This document shows, piece after piece, positions 24,779 through 33,413 of a stretch of DNA of 38,922 nt (position 1 is its first letter; every line of letters begins with the position of its first letter). The stretch is from Dolichospermum sp. FACHB-1091. GTDB lineage: Bacteria; Cyanobacteriota; Cyanobacteriia; Cyanobacteriales; Nostocaceae. Position numbers and translations under genes: made by a program. Location: the NCBI RefSeq assembly GCF_014697585.1, contig NZ_JACJSB010000036.1:1-38922 (forward strand), in the 5' to 3' direction. The notes under the pieces were generated by a model. The model saw only the letters and a list, made by a program, of their open reading frames with translations, searched no databases and was not told where the DNA came from.

Positions 24779-25276
24779 TTAGATATTTTTACTAGCTACA
24801 GCAAAGCGCTCAATTCCGGTTAAATCAGCATGAATGGAAATATGGCTATAACTACCATGATTTTCTAACAATTCGACGACGGTTTCTGCCTGTCCCGCCA
24901 TCATTTCCACCAACCAAACCCCACCAGGACGCAAATAATCAGGGGAAACTGTGATTAAATGACGAATATGGTCTAAAACATCTGCACCACCGTCTAAAGC
25001 TAAATGTGGCTCGTGTTTAACTACTTCCGGTTGTAAAGTGAGGACGGTATGACTGGGAATATATGGCGGGTTTGATATCATACCACTAAATTGACCTTTA
25101 AGAAATTCCAAGGGGTGCCACCAAGAACCGTGATAAAATTGAATTTTGTCCCTAAAACCCAAATTTTTAGCATTGGTTTGGGCTACTGTTAACGCAGCAG
25201 CACTAATATCTACAGCATGAATTGTGGCATTTGTCAATACCTCAGCTATGGAAAAAGCGATCGCTCCGCTACTAGT
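24779..25276 (-). pseudogene. prmC: 5'-truncated prmC (release-factor glutamine methyltransferase)
   Basis: The visible frame carries the C-terminal half of PrmC/HemK: TSSGAIAFSIAEV, a degenerate version of motif I GTGSGAIA, then IHAVDIS, the catalytic NPPY in ISNPPYIPSH, and the end. About 120 N-terminal residues that fold on the release factor are missing. The homology breaks at 25276, where a HIP1 site and a short inverted repeat (25277-25321) begin, followed by an in-frame stop near 25342. No ATG precedes the homologous part; only a TTG at 25237, which would start after motif I. PrmC methylates the GGQ glutamine of release factors, so another intact copy must be expected elsewhere. Confidence 0.75.
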
Positions 25277-25321
25277 GCGATCGCTGATCTTGCAGGTTGG
25301 GTTGAGGCAACGAAACCCAAC
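25277..25321. repeat. HIP1 site plus short palindrome at the prmC breakpoint
   Basis: GCGATCGC at 25277-25284 and an inverted repeat GTTGGGTT...AACCCAAC (25296-25321) of the kind widely scattered in Nostocales genomes. It lies exactly where prmC homology ends. Confidence 0.6.
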
Positions 25322-25372
25322 ACTATCTTTTCCTCTATATTATTCCTTTACCCGACTTTTTTAAGAGAGTAT

Positions 25373-26011
25373 TTAATTGTCTACTTCCGCCGCTAACTGA
25401 TACTTTTCCAGTCGGAATAATAGATCATCATATAATTCATCAAAAGTCATACAGTAGACTTGTTTAGAATTTAGAATCAGGTTTTTCTGTCGCCATTCCA
25501 GCCTCTTTTTCTCTCTAGGTTCTAAATGCTCATTTCTGCCAATAATTAGCAATCCCATATAGTCAATATTTCTGGCAGTAAACCTATCTTCAAAAGCATC
25601 TGTTTTTTCTAAATCGTCCAGTTTCCAAAACCAATCTAAAATCTGACTGAATCCTTTTTCAAATCTGGAAGACCATTCAGGAGTATTTTTTCCTGATCTG
25701 CAAACAAATATGCTGTTAGATGCAGCATCTTCAAATTCCACAAAACAATAGGATTTTTTAATAGCATCTCCAATTACTAAGTCAGCCGTAAAATCTCCAA
25801 ATATGTCATACTCAAATGCCAGACGATTAAATCTATTAATTTTGGGATGATAAGAACCAATAAATGCTGATAACTGATGATTATCTCTGAAAAAGGGCAG
25901 AATATCATCGTTTTCAGATAAAGATTTATTTTCGTCTAATAGGTAGCGGAGTTCTCTAAGTTGAATTCTAGCAATCCGGGGATTAAAATCAAGTTTAATA
26001 AAATCTTTCAT
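25373..26011 (-). CDS. Shedu-like DUF4263 nuclease
   Basis: 212 residues, ATG 26011. The middle holds a PD-(D/E)XK-like core: ADLVIGD with Asp77, then YCFVEFEDA with Glu92-x-Glu94, and a helix FEKGFSQILDWFWKLDD with Gln123. The C-terminus (GLLIIGRNEHLEPREKKRLEWR, VYCMTFDELYDDLL) is typical of Shedu (SduA) DUF4263 proteins. Known for the family: Shedu is a single-gene phage-defence nuclease, often with variable N-terminal domains; this one is short with little extra. The partner gene lies 15 bp upstream. The family match is good; defence function is inferred. Confidence 0.7.
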   Translation of the reverse strand: MKDFIKLDFNPRIARIQLRELRYLLDENKSLSENDDILPFFRDNHQLSAFIGSYHPKINRFNRLAFEYDIFGDFTADLVIGDAIKKSYCFVEFEDAASNSIFVCRSGKNTPEWSSRFEKGFSQILDWFWKLDDLEKTDAFEDRFTARNIDYMGLLIIGRNEHLEPREKKRLEWRQKNLILNSKQVYCMTFDELYDDLLFRLEKYQLAAEVDN

Positions 26012-26026
26012 GGGTGATACTTAAAG

Positions 26027-26326
26027 TTAGCTATTTGCTGCCGCAAAAATTTCTAACCTATCGTGAGTCATCAAATCTAAAACTTTAATTTCATCGGGAT
26101 TGTCCATATTTAAAATTGCTCTCCAGTTGGGATTAATTAGCAATAAATAGAGTGGTTCATCTATCTTCAGCTTTTTAATGATATTAGCTGATATTGCTGT
26201 TTCTATCCCAGAATTAGCTAAATTCATCAAAGTTTGAGATACAGTTTGTTTTTCTTGAGAAGAAAGTGCATCCAAAGCAGATTGAACGCGCTTATGGAGG
26301 GTGATCTGAAGTGGCCGATCGCTCAT
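26027..26326 (-). CDS. Small RelE/ParE-like protein of unknown function
   Basis: 99 residues, ATG 26326. An N-terminal helix pair (RVQSALDALSSQEKQTVSQTLMNL) and a strand-rich C-terminus (LYLLLINPNWRAILNMDNPDEIKVLDLMTHDRLEIFA) recall the RelE/ParE fold, but the match is distant and catalytic residues cannot be assigned. It is upstream of the Shedu-like gene on the same strand, probably co-transcribed. It could be a toxin-like relative, a regulator or an accessory of Shedu. Confidence 0.55.
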   Translation of the reverse strand: MSDRPLQITLHKRVQSALDALSSQEKQTVSQTLMNLANSGIETAISANIIKKLKIDEPLYLLLINPNWRAILNMDNPDEIKVLDLMTHDRLEIFAAANS

Positions 26327-26438
26327 TTTATTTTAAGTTAAAACTATATATAGTATAACGTTACTTAATTGTTATTATAGTTAATCTCCTAAACTTTGGA
26401 ATAAAGAGCGATACCCTCGGTCAACACCCTAAATGGCA

Positions 26439-27608
26439 TTAATCACCATATTTCCGCCCGCGCCATTCTTTGGGAGTGCGGAGGGCAGATAAAAAGATTC
26501 GCAGCACCGCTAGGGGGTCAGCCACAGGGGAAAGCCAGAATAACCAACCACCGTTGGCATCTTGACGATCATAAGAGGGAGCGATCGCTAATAATAAAGC
26601 AAAACGAATCACCACCAAAAATATATTTAATTCTAACAATAGCAGTGCCGGCAGTGAGGGAAGCAAAGGGGGAAACAGGAAATAACCCAGTAAAATCAAT
26701 AGTGGTAAACCCTGCACCGCAGACAATAACCATAAATCACCCCAAACTTGAGCGCGGGGAGTTGCGTCTTTCAAATCTAGGCTACGTCCCCATTCTTTCC
26801 AGGTTTCTAAAGCCCCTTCATACATCCGCACCTTTAGCACCTTTGCTCCGTCTAAAAAGCCTACTTTAAAGCCATGAGAGGCAATATTCCGGGCTAAGGT
26901 GACATCATCACAAAAAGAACCTTTAGCGCTGCTGTAACCATTCACAGCCTTTAACACAGACCGACGACACAAAAAACATTGGCCGTTAGCCATGACCCGT
27001 TCTGGTTGTTCAGTATAAATACCCGTAGGATCAAATCTATACAGCAATGTCATCAACAAAGCTGGTTGTAATAAACATTCTCCCGGATATTTGAGAATAA
27101 ATTGCGGTGATAAAGATACTAAATCATAACCTTGAGCGATCGCAGTTTTCACCAAACTCGCTACTAAACCGGGGTGGGGTTGAATATCTGCATCCATGCC
27201 CAAAAACCACTCACTGCCCTCGGAAGTAAATAAAAAGCCATTATGTAAAGCCCAAGGACGACCAACCCAGCTAGTAGGTAAGGGATCATCTGTCATTAAT
27301 TTAAAGCGGGGATCTTTTAATGCTGCGGTTTTCACTAGGTCGGGAGTACCATCTTGTGACTTACTATCAACAACAATAATTTCTCTAACTTCGTAACTTT
27401 GGCGACTTAAACCGGCTAACAGCGGGCTAATTCGTAATGCTTCGTTAAGTGTCGGTACAACCACACTCACAGTTCCCAAAAGTTCTGGTGTGGGTTGTTG
27501 TGGTTTTAAAGCTGGATAACGTCCTGGTCCTTTGAGTAAACGAGAAAGTAAAATCGCCGTGGCGGGGACTTGGACTAGTAGCAGGAGGAGAGGAATAATA
27601 TTTAGCAA
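26439..27608 (-). CDS. cruG: CruG-type 2'-O-glycosyltransferase for myxoxanthophyll
   Basis: 389 residues. Membrane glycosyltransferase family 2: N-terminal membrane segment (IIPLLLLLVQVPATAILLSRLL), VSVVVPTLNEALRISPLL with the nucleotide-binding Asp in VDSKSQDGTPDLV, the metal site MDADIQPHPG, and KGSFCDDVTLARN near 230. C-terminal hydrophobic segments follow (LWLLSAVQGLPLLILLGYFLF and LLLLELNIFLVVIRFALLLAIA). It adds the sugar to the 2'-hydroxyl of the carotenoid. The start is TTG at 27608 with AAGG six bases ahead. In other cyanobacteria it adjoins cruF; here cruF is 1 kb upstream with a toxin-antitoxin pair between. Confidence 0.8.
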   Translation of the reverse strand: MLNIIPLLLLLVQVPATAILLSRLLKGPGRYPALKPQQPTPELLGTVSVVVPTLNEALRISPLLAGLSRQSYEVREIIVVDSKSQDGTPDLVKTAALKDPRFKLMTDDPLPTSWVGRPWALHNGFLFTSEGSEWFLGMDADIQPHPGLVASLVKTAIAQGYDLVSLSPQFILKYPGECLLQPALLMTLLYRFDPTGIYTEQPERVMANGQCFLCRRSVLKAVNGYSSAKGSFCDDVTLARNIASHGFKVGFLDGAKVLKVRMYEGALETWKEWGRSLDLKDATPRAQVWGDLWLLSAVQGLPLLILLGYFLFPPLLPSLPALLLLELNIFLVVIRFALLLAIAPSYDRQDANGGWLFWLSPVADPLAVLRIFLSALRTPKEWRGRKYGD

Positions 27609-27708
27609 TTCTAACCTTGACTTTTTCTATAAAGTAGCTAGTTTACATCTTCTCGCAATTTGTGTAAATTAACTTAACAATAATTTGTTTTTAATCTAGG
27701 CTACAAGA

Positions 27709-28119
27709 CTAATCCAAAAATACTTGGGGTTGAACTTGAAAACGTTGTGCTAACTGTTGAACTTGACTCAGAGTTAGTGCTTGATGTTTATTTAAAATAG
27801 CTTCTATTGTTGCGGATGTACCAATTTCAGGCAAATCTGATAAACTTAATCTATGTTCCTCCATTAAATAAGCCAATACATCACTACCGCTACAATTATG
27901 GATAGAATAATGCTCTTTCTCATAAACCTCAATCAGCGTCCCTAAGGTATCAAGCAAATTATAAAGAGGATGCTGATCATTTGTGCCAATTTCATCAATC
28001 AAATTATTTAATAGCTCGATTGCTTGCTCATATTCGTCTTCATTACGAATTATCAGCAGTGGTGCGATCGCATTCCAATGAGTATTAATATCTGGGGGGA
28101 GTGTGATTAACTTTTCCAT
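27709..28119 (-). CDS. higA: HigA-like antitoxin
   Basis: 136 residues. The C-terminal part is an XRE-type HTH: LMEEHRLSLSDLPEIGTSATIEAILNKHQALTLSQVQQLAQRFQVQPQVFL. The N-terminal half is an acidic helical region (YEQAIELLNNLIDEIGTNDQHPLYNLLDTLGTLIEVYEKEH) that would hold the toxin. It overlaps the upstream toxin gene by 13 bases, as in HigBA order (toxin first). As known for the family, it neutralises HigB and represses the operon. Confidence 0.85.
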   Translation of the reverse strand: MEKLITLPPDINTHWNAIAPLLIIRNEDEYEQAIELLNNLIDEIGTNDQHPLYNLLDTLGTLIEVYEKEHYSIHNCSGSDVLAYLMEEHRLSLSDLPEIGTSATIEAILNKHQALTLSQVQQLAQRFQVQPQVFLD

Positions 28120-28394
28120 CTGTCTTTGTCGTATTCTGAATGGGTTAAGATATAACGAATATAAACCTTCTGACGATTAAAATGAATTGAAGCAATTAAT
28201 CTATATTTGTTACCACCAATATTAAACACAATTAAATTAGCGACAAGATCAGCATTGGGAAAAACAGAACGTAATTCTTCAAAACTCTGAAAGCTTACCA
28301 ATTCTATAATTTTGAGCCAACGAATCAGCGCAGTTTCACTGTCAGGATACTCTTGCCAAAATTGACGCAACACTTTACGAGAAATAACGTGCAT
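28107..28394 (-). CDS. higB: HigB-type RNA interferase toxin
   Basis: 95 residues, ATG 28394. It fits the HigB/RelE mRNA interferase family: MHVISRKVLRQFWQEYPDSETAL at the start, LVANLIVFNIGGNKYRLIASIHFNRQKVYIRYILTHSEYDKDRW at the end, with conserved Asn, Lys, Tyr and Arg residues of the family. It cleaves mRNA on ribosomes when free of antitoxin. It is the first gene of the pair, placed between cruF and cruG. Confidence 0.85.
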   Translation of the reverse strand: MHVISRKVLRQFWQEYPDSETALIRWLKIIELVSFQSFEELRSVFPNADLVANLIVFNIGGNKYRLIASIHFNRQKVYIRYILTHSEYDKDRWKS

Positions 28395-28576
28395 AATTTA
28401 GTGGACTTATTAAGTATTGCCATATTTTATAAATGTGATTATATCACTCTCATTATTCAAACATAGCTAAAAGTTTCTAAACATGAGTCTTTGTGGCATT
28501 TTCAGCTTTCTTCTTGTGTAATTAGGAAAGAGGTAAATAATTTAATTTCTTCTCCCTCTTTCCTCGTCTCTCTTAC

Positions 28577-29485
28577 CTACTTAAAAGCAACCTTCACATT
28601 AGTAACAGCAACTTCCTGAGTAGCTGCTTCCATATTCACTGTTGCGGGTGTGCTAGAACCTATGTACCACAGCAGCACAGCCGGAGCGACCCCCAGAGCT
28701 ATACCTAGTAATACAGGAATGGGAAACCCAGCGGCTAAACTCATGACTGTGGCAAAACCAAAGTTACCTAAATAAACTAATAAAGGTACATTCAATTGGT
28801 AATAGTCTAATTTAATCGGGTTTTGACTCCATAATAAAGCCGCTACAGTCATGAATAAAGCACCAGTACCCATCCAACCGACAAAGTTTTGGTAAGGCAT
28901 ACCAAAGAAAGCGCCTGGTTCGTGCCAATACCAGAAAGGCAGGGAAGTTTGACTCATGGCTGGGTCAAGGACAAAATCCCAGGAGGTGAGTAGTAAAGCA
29001 CCTAAAACAATTGCACCAATTTGACGAAACAAGCTAGGTTTTTTATCTACTTGTAAACCTGCACGGGCTAATACATAAGATACACATCCTACATAAAACC
29101 AGGAAAGGGGAATTGTAAAAGGTACTAAACCAGAAATTTTATAACCTAAGCCACTCAAATAGCTATAGCCTCCAAAGGGAAAGCCTGTACTAGTTCCTAA
29201 TAATTCACTAGTTAGGGAAATTGATAAGGATGGTATTAAAAATCCTAAAGTGCGTGCCAAACCCAAAGTTCGGTAAGCATAGAGGAACACTCCCAACGCC
29301 CCGAAAATCATATATACCACACCACCACCTGCCATACTCCACTGCATGACGGTCTCCCCTGCTGCGGATAAGCTGACAAGCAATTCAGCATTGGGAATAA
29401 CAATTAATATCCCCAGCAGTCCAAATACCATAGAAACGATATGACCAATTAGGCTTATACGCTCGACGATAACAAGTTGTCTCAT
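28577..29485 (-). CDS. cruF: CruF-type carotenoid 1'-hydratase (DUF422)
   Basis: 302 residues from ATG 29485 with AAGGA just ahead; the TTG at 29491 adds two residues. It adds water at C-1' of gamma-carotene-type precursors in myxoxanthophyll synthesis. It is a polytopic membrane protein with about 7-8 helices. Family features: SLTSELLGTSTGFPFGGYSY, FTIPLSWFYVGCVSYVLARAGL, and LTSWDFVLDPAMSQ with an Asp pair for chemistry, then YWHEPGAFFGMPYQNFVGW. Downstream on the same strand are the TA pair and then cruG. Confidence 0.85.
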   Translation of the reverse strand: MRQLVIVERISLIGHIVSMVFGLLGILIVIPNAELLVSLSAAGETVMQWSMAGGGVVYMIFGALGVFLYAYRTLGLARTLGFLIPSLSISLTSELLGTSTGFPFGGYSYLSGLGYKISGLVPFTIPLSWFYVGCVSYVLARAGLQVDKKPSLFRQIGAIVLGALLLTSWDFVLDPAMSQTSLPFWYWHEPGAFFGMPYQNFVGWMGTGALFMTVAALLWSQNPIKLDYYQLNVPLLVYLGNFGFATVMSLAAGFPIPVLLGIALGVAPAVLLWYIGSSTPATVNMEAATQEVAVTNVKVAFK

Positions 29486-29764
29486 GATCAATCCTTAATG
29501 ATATGCCAGTTGGCTACTCAACTGCTAACAGTTTACAAATATTTATCAACATATTTAACCAAATGTTGATTTTTATTCTCTCAAAATGGAATTAGGGGTG
29601 GAATTTACCATCAAGAAACCTGATGGGTTAGGTAAATCTGTGAAATAATGAATGAAACCGATATTCAAAATACCAGTATATTACGATTTGTAACTGAGTA
29701 AGGTACAGAACTTTCACATTACTTTCACATTTATTCAATCTGTTTGATTCCCGATTCTTGCTAT

Positions 29765-30190
29765 ATGTCAATTTTGAAAAAGATCCCTTGGTTTTCTCTG
29801 GCACTCGTATTACTGAGTTACAGTACATTGGGCTGGATGGTATTTGCAGAAACAGCCCCTTGGTATATATGGCTGATAACCGTGGTAACTATCCTGCTGT
29901 CCCTCATCTGTTTTACCAGCCCTGGATTAAAACTCAACGAGTATACCAGTATCTTGTTCAAGTCAAGTGCTAGGTCCTTTGGTGTGGCTATCTTAGCAGC
30001 TTTCCTATTTTTTCTCATGGTTGCCTGGTTTCGGGTATTTCTTGACATTTTACTCATTTTGTGCGCGACTATCCTAGCCAGAATAGATTTCCAAACACTT
30101 GCTTTAAAACCAGCACTCGCTTTTGGCTGTATATCCTTTTTTGCAGTCGTAGGTTTAGCGCTGGGCGCATTTATCAAGCTTTATATATGA
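29765..30190 (+). CDS. Small hydrophobic membrane protein of unknown function
   Basis: 141 residues from ATG 29765; a TTG at 29744 would add seven. At least four hydrophobic stretches can be seen (FSLALVLLSYSTLGWMVF, IWLITVVTILLSLICF, FGVAILAAFLFFLMVAWF, and GCISFFAVVGLALGAFI). Family not recognised with certainty; similar short membrane proteins occur in cyanobacteria. It converges on rpmA with a shared hairpin terminator between. Confidence 0.6.
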   Translation: MSILKKIPWFSLALVLLSYSTLGWMVFAETAPWYIWLITVVTILLSLICFTSPGLKLNEYTSILFKSSARSFGVAILAAFLFFLMVAWFRVFLDILLILCATILARIDFQTLALKPALAFGCISFFAVVGLALGAFIKLYI

Positions 30191-30217
30191 AGTACCCCAT
30201 TTTAATTTGTTTAAACT

Positions 30218-30254
30218 TTATAGAGACGCTTCATGTAACGTCTCTATAATTTTT
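30218..30254. terminator. Hairpin terminator between membrane protein and rpmA
   Basis: An 11-bp stem TTATAGAGACG / CGTCTCTATAA (30218-30249), then TTTTTAG on the plus strand. It lies between two convergent genes and probably ends both. Its core is related to the palindrome at 960-987. Confidence 0.7.
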
Positions 30255-30275
30255 AGCCAGATGATTAATCACTAA

Positions 30276-30560
30276 CTAGCTTGCTAACGCTTCTACCTCT
30301 GCTACCACTACTGGATAAACGCTAACTTTCTTCTGGCTTTTACCCTTTCTTTCAAAGGTAACTACACCGTCAACTAAAGCAAACAAGGTATCATCACTAC
30401 CAATACCAACGTTGTTACCAGGGTGAACCTTAGTACCACGTTGACGAACCAAAATATTACCTGCGCGTACAGTTTGTCCACCGTAACGCTTTACACCTAG
30501 TCGTTGAGCATTTGAGTCACGACCGTTACGTGTACTACCTGTTCCCTTCTTATGAGCCAT
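30276..30560 (-). CDS. rpmA: 50S ribosomal protein L27
   Basis: 94 residues, ATG 30560. Classic L27 sequence: [28 protein letters not shown] and [25 protein letters not shown]. The conserved N-terminal tail reaches the peptidyl-transferase centre. There is no extra N-terminal propeptide as in Firmicutes. It follows rplU 116 bp downstream in the standard L21-L27 order. Confidence 0.98.
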   Translation of the reverse strand: MAHKKGTGSTRNGRDSNAQRLGVKRYGGQTVRAGNILVRQRGTKVHPGNNVGIGSDDTLFALVDGVVTFERKGKSQKKVSVYPVVVAEVEALAS

Positions 30561-30631
30561 GATTTCCTCTTTCTTATTTACTTTATGAATCCCAGACCGC
30601 TAATTGTCTAGTTTAGGCTGGGAAAATTTAA

Positions 30632-30673
30632 TTGGTAATTGGTAATTGGTAATTGGTAATTATCAATTATCAA
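30632..30673. repeat. Heptanucleotide repeat TTGGTAA (STRR type)
   Basis: Four copies of TTGGTAA at 30632-30659 followed by TATCAAT units that are partly complementary, so the block can fold. Seven-base tandem repeats of this kind are known from heterocystous cyanobacteria. It sits between rplU and rpmA. Confidence 0.7.
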
Positions 30674-30676
30674 TTT

Positions 30677-31084
30677 TTATGATTCCTCTGCGGTTTCTTC
30701 CACAAAGTCAGCATCAATAATTGGACTTTCAGCACCAGTAGGGCCTTCTTCGTAAGCTAAAACTTCGCCGTTGAGATTGATAGAATTAATCAAAAATCTG
30801 GTGATTTCCTGGCGGTGTCCCCGTTTTTTGCGGGTTTTCTTTTTAGGTTTCATCTTATACACCAGGACTTTGCGACCTCTCAGGTGTCGCATAATTGTCC
30901 CTTCGACTGTTGCACCTTCTACCAAAGGTTGTCCAATGGAAAGTGCGCCGTCGTGGTTTACAAGCAATACAGCGTTAATGGTAACTTTTTCATCTGGTTC
31001 GGCGTTGAGTAGTTCAATGTCGTAAAAACGACCTGCTTCTACTTTGATTTGTTTTCCGCCAGTTTCAATAATTGCGTAGGTCAT
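30677..31084 (-). CDS. rplU: 50S ribosomal protein L21
   Basis: 135 residues from ATG 31084, preceded by AAGGACG seven bases before it; a GTG at 31153 would add 23 residues outside the family, so the inner ATG is used. L21 features: [52 protein letters not shown]. It has a C-terminal extension of about 25 acidic residues ([23 protein letters not shown]) beyond bacterial L21. First gene of the rplU-rpmA pair. Confidence 0.97.
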   Translation of the reverse strand: MTYAIIETGGKQIKVEAGRFYDIELLNAEPDEKVTINAVLLVNHDGALSIGQPLVEGATVEGTIMRHLRGRKVLVYKMKPKKKTRKKRGHRQEITRFLINSINLNGEVLAYEEGPTGAESPIIDADFVEETAEES

Positions 31085-31356
31085 TAAATCGTCCTTGAGG
31101 TTGCCGTACAGGTAGCTGGCTATATAATCTTCTATAGAGACGCTATTATTCACAGCTTTTGCCAGCTTTTGCAGTATGTCTACCTGATCCGAGCCAGAAT
31201 TAGACAGACAATCTAATATAATACCTGATTGCTGGCTAATTAGTCAAGCTTTTAGACAATATAATTTTATTTCCCTCATTGTATTTACAGCATATTCCAG
31301 GGAGATTAGGTGCAAATATAAATAGCAAGACTCTTGTGGGATTCATATTATATACG

Positions 31357-31393
31357 ACGATGCGTACGGATGACTCGAATCATCCGTATCGTC
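31357..31393 (-). terminator. Strong hairpin after the pentapeptide gene
   Basis: TACGGATGA...TCATCCGTA with GACGA/TCGTC ends and a three-base bulge, starting about 13 bases past the minus-strand stop. The stem is long. The following bases in that strand are AT-rich but lack a T-run. Confidence 0.55.
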
Positions 31394-31405
31394 CCCTTAA
31401 TGTAT

Positions 31406-31906
31406 TTATTTACATCCTAGAGATTGACGAGTATCTACACCTGTTTTAGAATTTACACCACTGGCATTAGTACAGAGTCTTTTCACTTGTACCATATCTA
31501 AAATTGCATTTGTAAAATCAGCACCAGTAATATTAACACCCTCAAAGGTAGAACGCAACATCATTGCATCTTTTAACACGGCATCACTTAAATCAGCGTT
31601 TTTAAATCTTGTTAAATAAGAAATGCCTTCACTAAAATCAATACCATGTAAATTTGCACCTTCTAATAAAGAACCACTAAACACAGCGCCGCGCAAATCA
31701 GCATTACTAAAGTTACTATTCTCTAATTTCACATTTGTAAACTCAGTTCTAATTAAACTTTGACCAGAATAGTCCTTTCCCGCGACTCCCTGATTCATGT
31801 TAAAACTAGTAACACTGGAAGAACTTGCAGCTTGGGCTGATAAAGGGAAAACAAACAACACCAAGGCTAAAATCATACTAGCCAATATTGGGCGATACTT
31901 GATCAT
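31406..31906 (-). CDS. Exported pentapeptide-repeat protein
   Basis: 166 residues, ATG 31906. A signal peptide (MIKYRPILASMILALVLFVF, cleavage near AQA-AS at 28) is followed by pentapeptide-type repeats A(D/N)Lxx from about 50 to 140 (FSNADLRGAVFSGSLLEGANLHG, NADLSDAVLKDAMML, GADFTNAIL), which form a right-handed beta-helix. The C-terminus has Cys residues in KRLCTNASG and SLGCK that could form a disulfide. Similar thylakoid-lumen pentapeptide proteins exist in plants and cyanobacteria. Function is unknown. Confidence 0.85.
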   Translation of the reverse strand: MIKYRPILASMILALVLFVFPLSAQAASSSSVTSFNMNQGVAGKDYSGQSLIRTEFTNVKLENSNFSNADLRGAVFSGSLLEGANLHGIDFSEGISYLTRFKNADLSDAVLKDAMMLRSTFEGVNITGADFTNAILDMVQVKRLCTNASGVNSKTGVDTRQSLGCK

Positions 31907-32156
31907 CTTTGCTTAATAAATCTCAACAATTCCACTATTAATTATTAAACCGCAGGAAGGAGTCAGAAGTAATTCTCTGCTAAATTAGAAGCTGTCTACT
32001 AGGATAGATATAGTGAAAAACTCTACTTGCTTTTGACTAAAAACTCAGTTGTGAGTCTTTCCTCTCCACGGGGAAAGCTTTAGTAAAGGTGTCAAGTTTT
32101 AAGTTTTTACTGTATAAATTTTAATTTCTATTCCACGTAAATATAACTATCTAACT

Positions 32157-33293
32157 GTGGCTAATCCAGAAAATACAAACCAATCTCTAGCGCGAACCCC
32201 TTTATATCAAATGGGTGTAGAACTTAAAGCCAAATTTACCAGCTTTGGTGGCTGGGAAATGCCCATACAATATAGTAGTATTATAGAAGAACACCACACT
32301 GTTAGAAATACGGCGGGAATGTTCGATATTTCTCACATGGGTAAATTTATCCTCCAAGGTCAGAACCTGATTTCCCAACTTGAGTATTTAGTTCCTTCAG
32401 ATTTAAGTCGTTTACAACCTGGACAAGCACAATATACCGTATTACTGAACCATCAAGGTGGAATCGTTGACGACATCATTATTTACTACCAAGGTACAGA
32501 CAGCTTTGATACGCAAAAGGTTGTAATTATCGTCAACGCCGCAACCACTGATAAAGATAGAGCATGGATATTAGCGCATCTTGATCCGAATACAGTTGAA
32601 TTTCAAGATCTTTCACGGGATAAAATTTTAATTGCTGTTCAAGGTCCAACAGCTACTAATCATCTTCAATCTTTAGTCACAGAGGATTTATCAGCAATTA
32701 AGGCTTTTGGACATTTAGAAACAACCATTTTCGGAAAATACGCATTTCTCGCTCGGACAGGTTATACAGGAGAGGATGGTTTTGAGGTCATGGTAGATTC
32801 CGCCGTGGGTATAGACTTGTGGCAAAATCTATATAATGTTGGTGTTATTCCCTGTGGACTTGGTTGTAGAGACACCCTGCGCTTAGAAGCTGCAATGGCA
32901 CTTTATGGACAGGACATTGATGATACTATTACACCTCTAGAGGCTGGTTTAGGTTGGTTGGTACATTTAGACACCAAAGGTGATTCTATAGGAAAGGAAG
33001 TTTTAATACAGCAGAAAGCCGAAGGAGTACCGCGTAAACTCGTAGGTTTACAAGCAGAAGGACGGAATATTCCCCGTCACGGCTACCCTGTATTATCATC
33101 GGGTCAAGTTGTAGGAGAAGTAACAAGTGGTACTCTCTCGCTGACACTTGGTTATCCCATAGCTTTGGCCTATGTTCCCAGTCAGTTAGCAACGGTCAAA
33201 CAGCAGCTAGAAGTGGAAATTCGCGGTAAAGCTTACCCCGCTGTAGTTGTGAAACGCCCATTTTATCGCTCAAAAAATCGTGTTACTAAGTGA
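32157..33293 (+). CDS. gcvT: Glycine cleavage system T protein (aminomethyltransferase)
   Basis: 378 residues, GTG start at 32157. It transfers the methylene group from aminomethyl-lipoyl H protein to tetrahydrofolate. Family signatures: ARTPLYQMGVELKAKFTSFGGWEMPIQYSS, FDISHMGKF, ARTGYTGEDGFEV, GLGCRDTLRLEAAMALYGQDID, and a C-terminal GCV_T barrel (GEVTSGTLSLTLGYPIALAYV). Together with gcvH and an aminotransferase elsewhere in the window it serves photorespiratory glycine use. The leader (31907-32156) has a CTTTCC/GGAAAG hairpin; a glycine riboswitch pattern is not seen. Confidence 0.96.
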   Translation: MANPENTNQSLARTPLYQMGVELKAKFTSFGGWEMPIQYSSIIEEHHTVRNTAGMFDISHMGKFILQGQNLISQLEYLVPSDLSRLQPGQAQYTVLLNHQGGIVDDIIIYYQGTDSFDTQKVVIIVNAATTDKDRAWILAHLDPNTVEFQDLSRDKILIAVQGPTATNHLQSLVTEDLSAIKAFGHLETTIFGKYAFLARTGYTGEDGFEVMVDSAVGIDLWQNLYNVGVIPCGLGCRDTLRLEAAMALYGQDIDDTITPLEAGLGWLVHLDTKGDSIGKEVLIQQKAEGVPRKLVGLQAEGRNIPRHGYPVLSSGQVVGEVTSGTLSLTLGYPIALAYVPSQLATVKQQLEVEIRGKAYPAVVVKRPFYRSKNRVTK

Positions 33294-33328
33294 TATAGCA
33301 TTTCCCACTTCAGTCAAGTACAGGAATA
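33292..33328. repeat. Solo copy of the AGCATTTCCC...GTACAGGAA motif
   Basis: ATATAGCATTTCCCACTT...AGTACAGGAATA. Related sequence at 37361-37396 and at the ends of the inverted-repeat element 19189-19356. Lies between gcvT and gcvH. Confidence 0.5.
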
Positions 33329-33413
33329 TAGTATAATCTTTGAGGTTTTTGAGGAATAATGAGTTTAGCTTACGCTCGTCACACTATTGTTTTAACATTG
33401 AAGAGAAAGTGAT

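Noticed and set aside
29744-29764. TTG start for the membrane protein
   Set aside because: The ATG at 29765 is nearer the first hydrophobic helix and the extra residues have no support.
31907-32156. Glycine riboswitch before gcvT
   Set aside because: Only a CTTTCC/GGAAAG hairpin is seen; the conserved riboswitch core motifs are not recognisable by eye.
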